Assembly: GCF_040712315.1 (NCBI RefSeq)
Contig: NC_134015.1
Location: 49,755,964-49,819,963, forward strand
Direction: 5' to 3'
Source of the DNA: Castanea sativa
Taxonomy: Eukaryota; Streptophyta; Magnoliopsida; Fagales; Fagaceae
DNA length: 64,000 nucleotides
Part shown: positions 59,673 to 64,000 of the stretch, piece after piece
How positions within the stretch are numbered: the first letter of the stretch is position 1
Layout of the letters: every line of letters starts with the position of its first letter
Position numbers and translations under genes: made by a program
Notes under the pieces: generated by a model
Told to the model about the DNA's origin: nothing
Database searches by the model: none
The model's input: the letters and a program-made list of their open reading frames with translations, nothing else

Positions 59673-60957
59673 ATGGGATTTCTTAGCAAGAGAAGCTTGT
59701 TGTCTGTCTTTTGTTGCTTTTGTTTAAACTTAGGCGTTGCATTAGACACCATTACATCTTCTCAATTCATCAAAGATTCCGATTTCATAATCTCCCGTGG
59801 GAGTTCTTTCAGAATGGGATTCTTCAGCCCTGTAAATTCTACCAACCGCTACCTCGGCATATGGTACAATAAGATTTCGGTAGCCACTTATTTCAGTGTT
59901 GTTTGGGTAGCTAACAGGGACAAACCCCTTAAGGATTCTTCTGGAGTTCTTACTATATATGAGAATGGAAATCTTGTGGTACTAAATGGACAGGCAGAGA
60001 TTCTGTGGTCATCAAATGTTTCAAACTCTGTACCAAATTCAAGTGCCACTTTGTTGGATTCCGGAAACCTTGTTTTGCAAGTTGACACAACAGAAGCAAT
60101 AGTATGGGAGAGTTTTCAGCATCCTTGTGATACACTCTTGCCAAGGATGAAACTTACTACTAATTTAAGGACAAATCAGAAAGTACAACTTACATCATGG
60201 AAGAGCCCTTCTGATCCATCCACTGGAAGATTCTCGGCAGGCGTTAATCTACAAAACATTCCCCAAGGTTTCGTTTGGAAAGACGGTCATCCATATTGGC
60301 GGCCTGGTCCATGGAATGGTCAGTTCTTTACTGGAGCACAGAGCTGGGTTTTAGATTATCATAGTGGAGTTACTATAGTATATGATAAAGAAGAGACCGT
60401 TTATGCAACCTTCGCTAATGTGAACGTGCTAGATTTGTCAAAACATTTCTTGGATTCACAAGGAAATATAACGCAGATAGATTGGGATGATGAGAAGGAG
60501 GATTGGGAGGTTGTTGGGTTCGCTCCGGCAAATGAATGCGATGTTTATGGCACCTGTGGTGCATTTGGAAGCTGTTATGCGCCGAGTTCACCAATCTGCA
60601 GTTGTTTGAAAGGGTTTGAGCCAAAGATTGTTGAGGAATGGAATAGAGGTAATTGGATGAGTGGATGTGTGAGGAGGACACCATTGCAGCGTGAAAGGGT
60701 GAACAATAGAAGTGAAGGAGGAGGAAAAGCAGATGGGTTTTTGAAACTGGAGATGGTCAAAGTGCCAGACTTTGTAGAGGGGTCATATCGAACTAAAGAT
60801 GATTGTCGAAAGCAGTGCTTGGAGAACTTTTCTTGTGTAGCTTATGCATATGATACTGGCATTGGTTGTATGTCATGGAGTGGAAACCTAATTGACTTGC
60901 AAAAATTCTCCACTGGTGGGTTGGATATATATTTTCGTTTGTCTTATTTGGAATTTG
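59673..60957 (+). CDS. G-type lectin S-receptor-like kinase, first exon (ectodomain)
   Basis: ATG at 59673; a hydrophobic signal peptide (about residues 1-23) is followed by the mannose-binding-type B-lectin domain (about 30-150: FRMGFFSPVNSTNRYLGIWY, VVWVANRDKPL, LLDSGNLVL), W.SF..P.DTLLP, the S-locus glycoprotein domain (about 200-320: WRPGPWNGQFF), an EGF-like Cys cluster (CDVYGTCGAFGSC, CSCLKGFEP) and a PAN domain (about 350-425: DDCRKQCLENFSCVAYAY). The exon ends ...YLEFG before GTAAGT at 60958, the usual place in this family, where exon 2 would bring the membrane segment and then the kinase. No such exon is recognisable before the retroelement at 61712. Open and undamaged as far as it goes. 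It could be a truncated gene, a secreted ectodomain if the intron is read through (stop at 61005), or a gene split by a large insertion. Confidence 0.9.
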
Positions 60958-61711
60958 GTAAGTTCATTTTTTTTCTCTCCCAGTTTTGTTTACTCTTATG
61001 CTTATGATCATCCATTAGACTAGAGAGAAACTTTATTTTTTATTTCTTATGGTGATAAGTGTTGATCTTCACTGTTCCAACTCTTCTTTGACTTAACCAC
61101 CCCCCTCCCCTCCGCCCCCGCCCCCGCCCCCGCCCCCTTTATTTATAAATATCCTTTTCTGAGTAACACGTTGGTCGGATGTTTAGGTATTATAAATTGA
61201 AAAAACATAAAATCCAACAAGTTTCACAGCATTTTTTTGTTAAATAGCATAATTTATGAAAATATTTAGGAGAAACATATTCAGTCAAACTTATTTAGTT
61301 TTGTAGTACTTTTTTAAAACTTGAATTTGGAACTTGTAAGTTTGAATTTATTCAATTATTTGTTGGCTTTATTCAGTATAAAATTTGCATGTAATTCAGC
61401 AATTAAATACCTTGTATTTAGGTGGGAATTATGTAAGAGTTGTGTGTGGGAGAGTGTGAAGAGTTCAAGTGTGTGTGCATTCAAAAGCATTCTCGCGATT
61501 GGATCTTGCGACTGGCTTGCGACTGGTGACTCACTAGAAATATCATACGTGTGAAGCATACAGGAAGCTGAAGGATCATGACAACTGGAGCACTACAGGA
61601 CAAAAAATTACAGTTTGACCATTTCACAACTGAAACTCGCGACTAGTCCCAGTCGCAAGTCAATCGCCAAAACCCTTTGTTATGCAGAAAAATGCATTTT
61701 CACATTCCTTC
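60958..61711. other. Intron or 3' flank of the receptor exon
   Basis: Begins with a good donor. Holds a C-rich CCCCCG minisatellite at about 61100-61138 and, at 61430-61690, GCGACTGG/CTCGCGACT phrases reminiscent of a decayed LTR. No kinase exon seen. Confidence 0.5.
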
Positions 61712-62651
61712 TGTTGGAAAATTTAGACCCCGATTGATATAATTAACAAGTTTTAAATCCAAATTGTTAATTTAGATTTATTATGAATAAACCTAATTAA
61801 AACACACTAACATCAATATCATGTTAATATAATGCACAGCGGAAAAGTAAATAAGACAAGATATGATGACTTAGGAAAACCAATAAAAAAACTAGTTTTA
61901 CAGTAAAAAATCTGGAGGGAAACCTTCCTGAAAAGTAATCTACTATAGTAAAGAGAAGTTTTAGATCTAGTACAAAACCTTTGTCTCTAGACTTTACAAT
62001 CTCTGTAGATGAACTTACAGCAGAAACCTTCTACCGCTTCAGAACCTCTGAACTCTTCAATATATGAACACTATCCTTTTGCACGAATCCTAGAACGTGA
62101 CTAACCAATGATGCACAGATCCCAGTACGTGACTAACTTCACCAATTTGAAGAAGATGTTGGCTGTAAAGTTATTCACTTAGTCAATAATGAAGATTAAG
62201 AAATACCTGATTACAAAACCCTAAGGCTCACTTTTTCATATGTTCTCTATATATTCTCTTATGTGACGACCTCTAAAATAAGCCTTATATATGTCTAGGA
62301 TTATGAGAAAAGAAACCCTACACAAATATTTCAGCATAGGCCGAAAATCAGAACTGGAAATTCTAATTTTGTAAGTCTCAATAGATTCTTGATCTATCGA
62401 GATTCTGTTGACCTTCGTTCATTAAATCTCAATAGATATGTTTCTGTCGAAAATCTATTAAGAATCTGTCCAGCTTCTATCCATCTTTGATGAACAGCTT
62501 TTCTTTACTTGTTTCTTGGTCCAATCTCCATATTTTTTGAAATACTAAATCCATCATAGATCTACCCAATTACAAGTAAAGTGTATTCTGTTAAAGGATT
62601 AGCCAATATACATAACATATGTCTCTAACAAGTTTCACACATGTCCTAACA
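61712..62651 (-). repeat. Putative 3' LTR of a second LTR retroelement (940 bp)
   Basis: Starts TGTTGGAAAATTTAGACC and ends CATGTCCTAACA, giving TGTT/AACA termini. Directly after it, CTCTCCCTTTGGCAATTC is, on the minus strand, a purine-rich tract before the LTR, indicating minus orientation. Long LTRs with this layout are seen in copia/SIRE-like plant elements. Confidence 0.55.
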
Positions 62652-64000
62652 ATCTCTCCCTTTGGCAATTCGTAACAAAACCACAACAAACAAATGAAGT
62701 ATGAAAGAAGTCATAAATCGCTACACTCATAATCACTTGTTGAATACAATAATATCTCATCCTAACACAAAATCTTGAAAAATTTTGCAAGAAAAGAGTT
62801 CATGGCATGATAGATTTTGACAACCTGTATTTTTGAAGCACTTTAAACATAACTCATCTAGACATCTTAATGTGAAATAGAAATAAAATATTACATACAT
62901 AAAGAAAAATGTGTATAAAGAGAGAAAATAAACAACACATGGAGAAATAGGTTAAGAAGACATATATCACCATACATATATATCAAATATAAGCACAAAA
63001 TATGTAAAAATGGTCATAAGACTGGTGTACAAGAAGCTAAAAAAAACTCCTAAAATAACAATGAGGTAAACACTCCCCCTAACAAGATGAAACACAATTC
63101 CCCCTTACAGAGGCATGTATTTCCCCCCCCCCCCCTAACATGTAAAATCTTAAAAATAAACCACATATTCTCCCAATTTTTATCATGATTGACAAAGGGT
63201 ACAAGAAACTATGAAGCTTCACCCGAGAAACATAAAGATGATTTAAGATGATCAAGGGGGCACAAGGAATCCATATAAATACATGAATGTAATGAAACAA
63301 GATACTATGGATGATAAAATAATAAAAAGATTCAAAACATGTGAAAACCAATATGCAAGAGGATCTTAACATATCGAGAAGCTATCGAGCTGCTTTTGAG
63401 CAGAAGCCAACTTCGGTCGATCGAGAAGCTGTCGAGGATGTATCAACCAGACAGAAAGTTTCTCGATGGATCGAAAAGCTATCAAGCAGCTATCGAGACA
63501 AAGTCTAGAAATCTCGATGGATCGAGATTGCATTAACTTTTGTCAAGACAAGGAGAAAGAGGGTCTTGATAGAAAGCAATTTGTCAAGAAGCTGGCGAGC
63601 TTGATAAAAATAGTTTTTCAAAGAGAGAAAGAAAACACAGATATGAATGCAATCAAGCAAGCAACTCAAACATAGATTCAATTAACATATTAAGCTCTCA
63701 AAACATCTCTCAACATAATTGCAAAGCATTCAAGATCCAAAGCGCGCGCGCACACACACACACTAAACAAGTCTAACCAATTTTGTACTCCTTGTGATGA
63801 CCAAATCTCATTGTACCTGCACATGTATCAAAAGTTGCAAAGGATTTTGTGTGTTGTGTGTGAAAACATCGCAAGATTACATAAGTGTCTCATGTTATGA
63901 CAATTTGAGATATGAGAAAATTAATTTAACTCACACACAATCATAACTGCTTGATGGGGACTATCACCTTCGAGGTACATCTTATAACTCTCACATCTCC
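62652..64000 (-). mobile_element. Internal edge of the LTR retroelement, running off the window
   Basis: AT-rich non-coding DNA following the polypurine-like tract, with a C-run at 63123-63135, TCGAGAAGCTATCGAGC-type repeats at 63370-63540 and a GCGC/ACAC run at 63743-63763. No gag-pol frame is reached within the window, so the class is inferred only from the LTR structure. Confidence 0.4.

Overview
This 64 kb window looks like nuclear DNA from a flowering plant, most likely a woody eudicot. The evidence is multi-exon plant genes with GT/AG introns, an AT-rich background, many microsatellites, and abundant plant transposons (Helitrons, hAT elements, MITEs, LINE relics, a Ty3/gypsy element with an antisense accessory ORF, and the edge of a long-LTR, probably Ty1/copia, element). 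The style of repeats would fit Fagales, but that is a weak guess. There are no bacterial-type operons, CRISPR arrays or rRNA/tRNA genes.

Layout. 0-0.25 kb: last exon of a short-chain dehydrogenase (1-acyl-DHAP reductase-like). 0.25-7.4 kb: intergenic DNA with several MITEs and a 2.6 kb hAT-like element (4741-7386). 7.4-14.0 kb: four C-terminal exons of an ATP11-type F1-ATPase assembly factor gene; its 4.2 kb intron holds a decayed LRR receptor-kinase ectodomain on the opposite strand. 14.8-15.4 kb: LINE relic with a Tourist-like MITE. 16.4-18.2 kb (- strand): 3' exons of DNA polymerase lambda without the 5' part. 19.7-23.3 kb: a DEAD-box helicase (RH22 type) pseudogene with introns kept but with frameshifts and stops. 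24.6-25.7 kb: an apparently intact F-box-associated protein with a truncated F-box. 25.9-35.5 kb: transposon-rich DNA with two hAT-type elements that have target-site duplications, two unidentified exons, a Helitron and a LINE relic. 35.6-41.6 kb: a 6 kb minus-strand Helitron-like element with an internal 2.5 kb tandem duplication. 42.9-43.4 kb: a three-copy 141 bp tandem repeat.

43.9-56.5 kb is a nest: an Ac/hAT-like deletion derivative interrupted by a 10.9 kb Ty3/gypsy element (44643-55513, 727/721 bp LTRs, target duplication GATAT/GATAC). Its gag-pol runs on the minus strand. Between pol and the 3' LTR, on the plus strand, it carries a multi-exon accessory ORF and about 21 copies of a 28 bp repeat with a hairpin core. 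This is the Tat-like architecture, and it is the most system-like feature of the window. Gag-pol is broken by many small indels, and the two LTRs differ only in one end block, so assembly error or gene conversion must be considered.

57.7-59.2 kb: 5'-truncated LINE. 59.7-61.0 kb: first exon of an S-domain receptor kinase (lectin, S-locus glycoprotein and PAN regions) with no kinase exon visible. 61.7-64 kb: LTR and internal edge of another retroelement running off the window.

Most host genes here are partial or decayed. Only the F-box-associated gene is complete; the dehydrogenase, ATP11 and S-receptor exons are open but partial. I see no clear new host defence or metabolic system. The interest lies in nested mobile DNA and gene decay.
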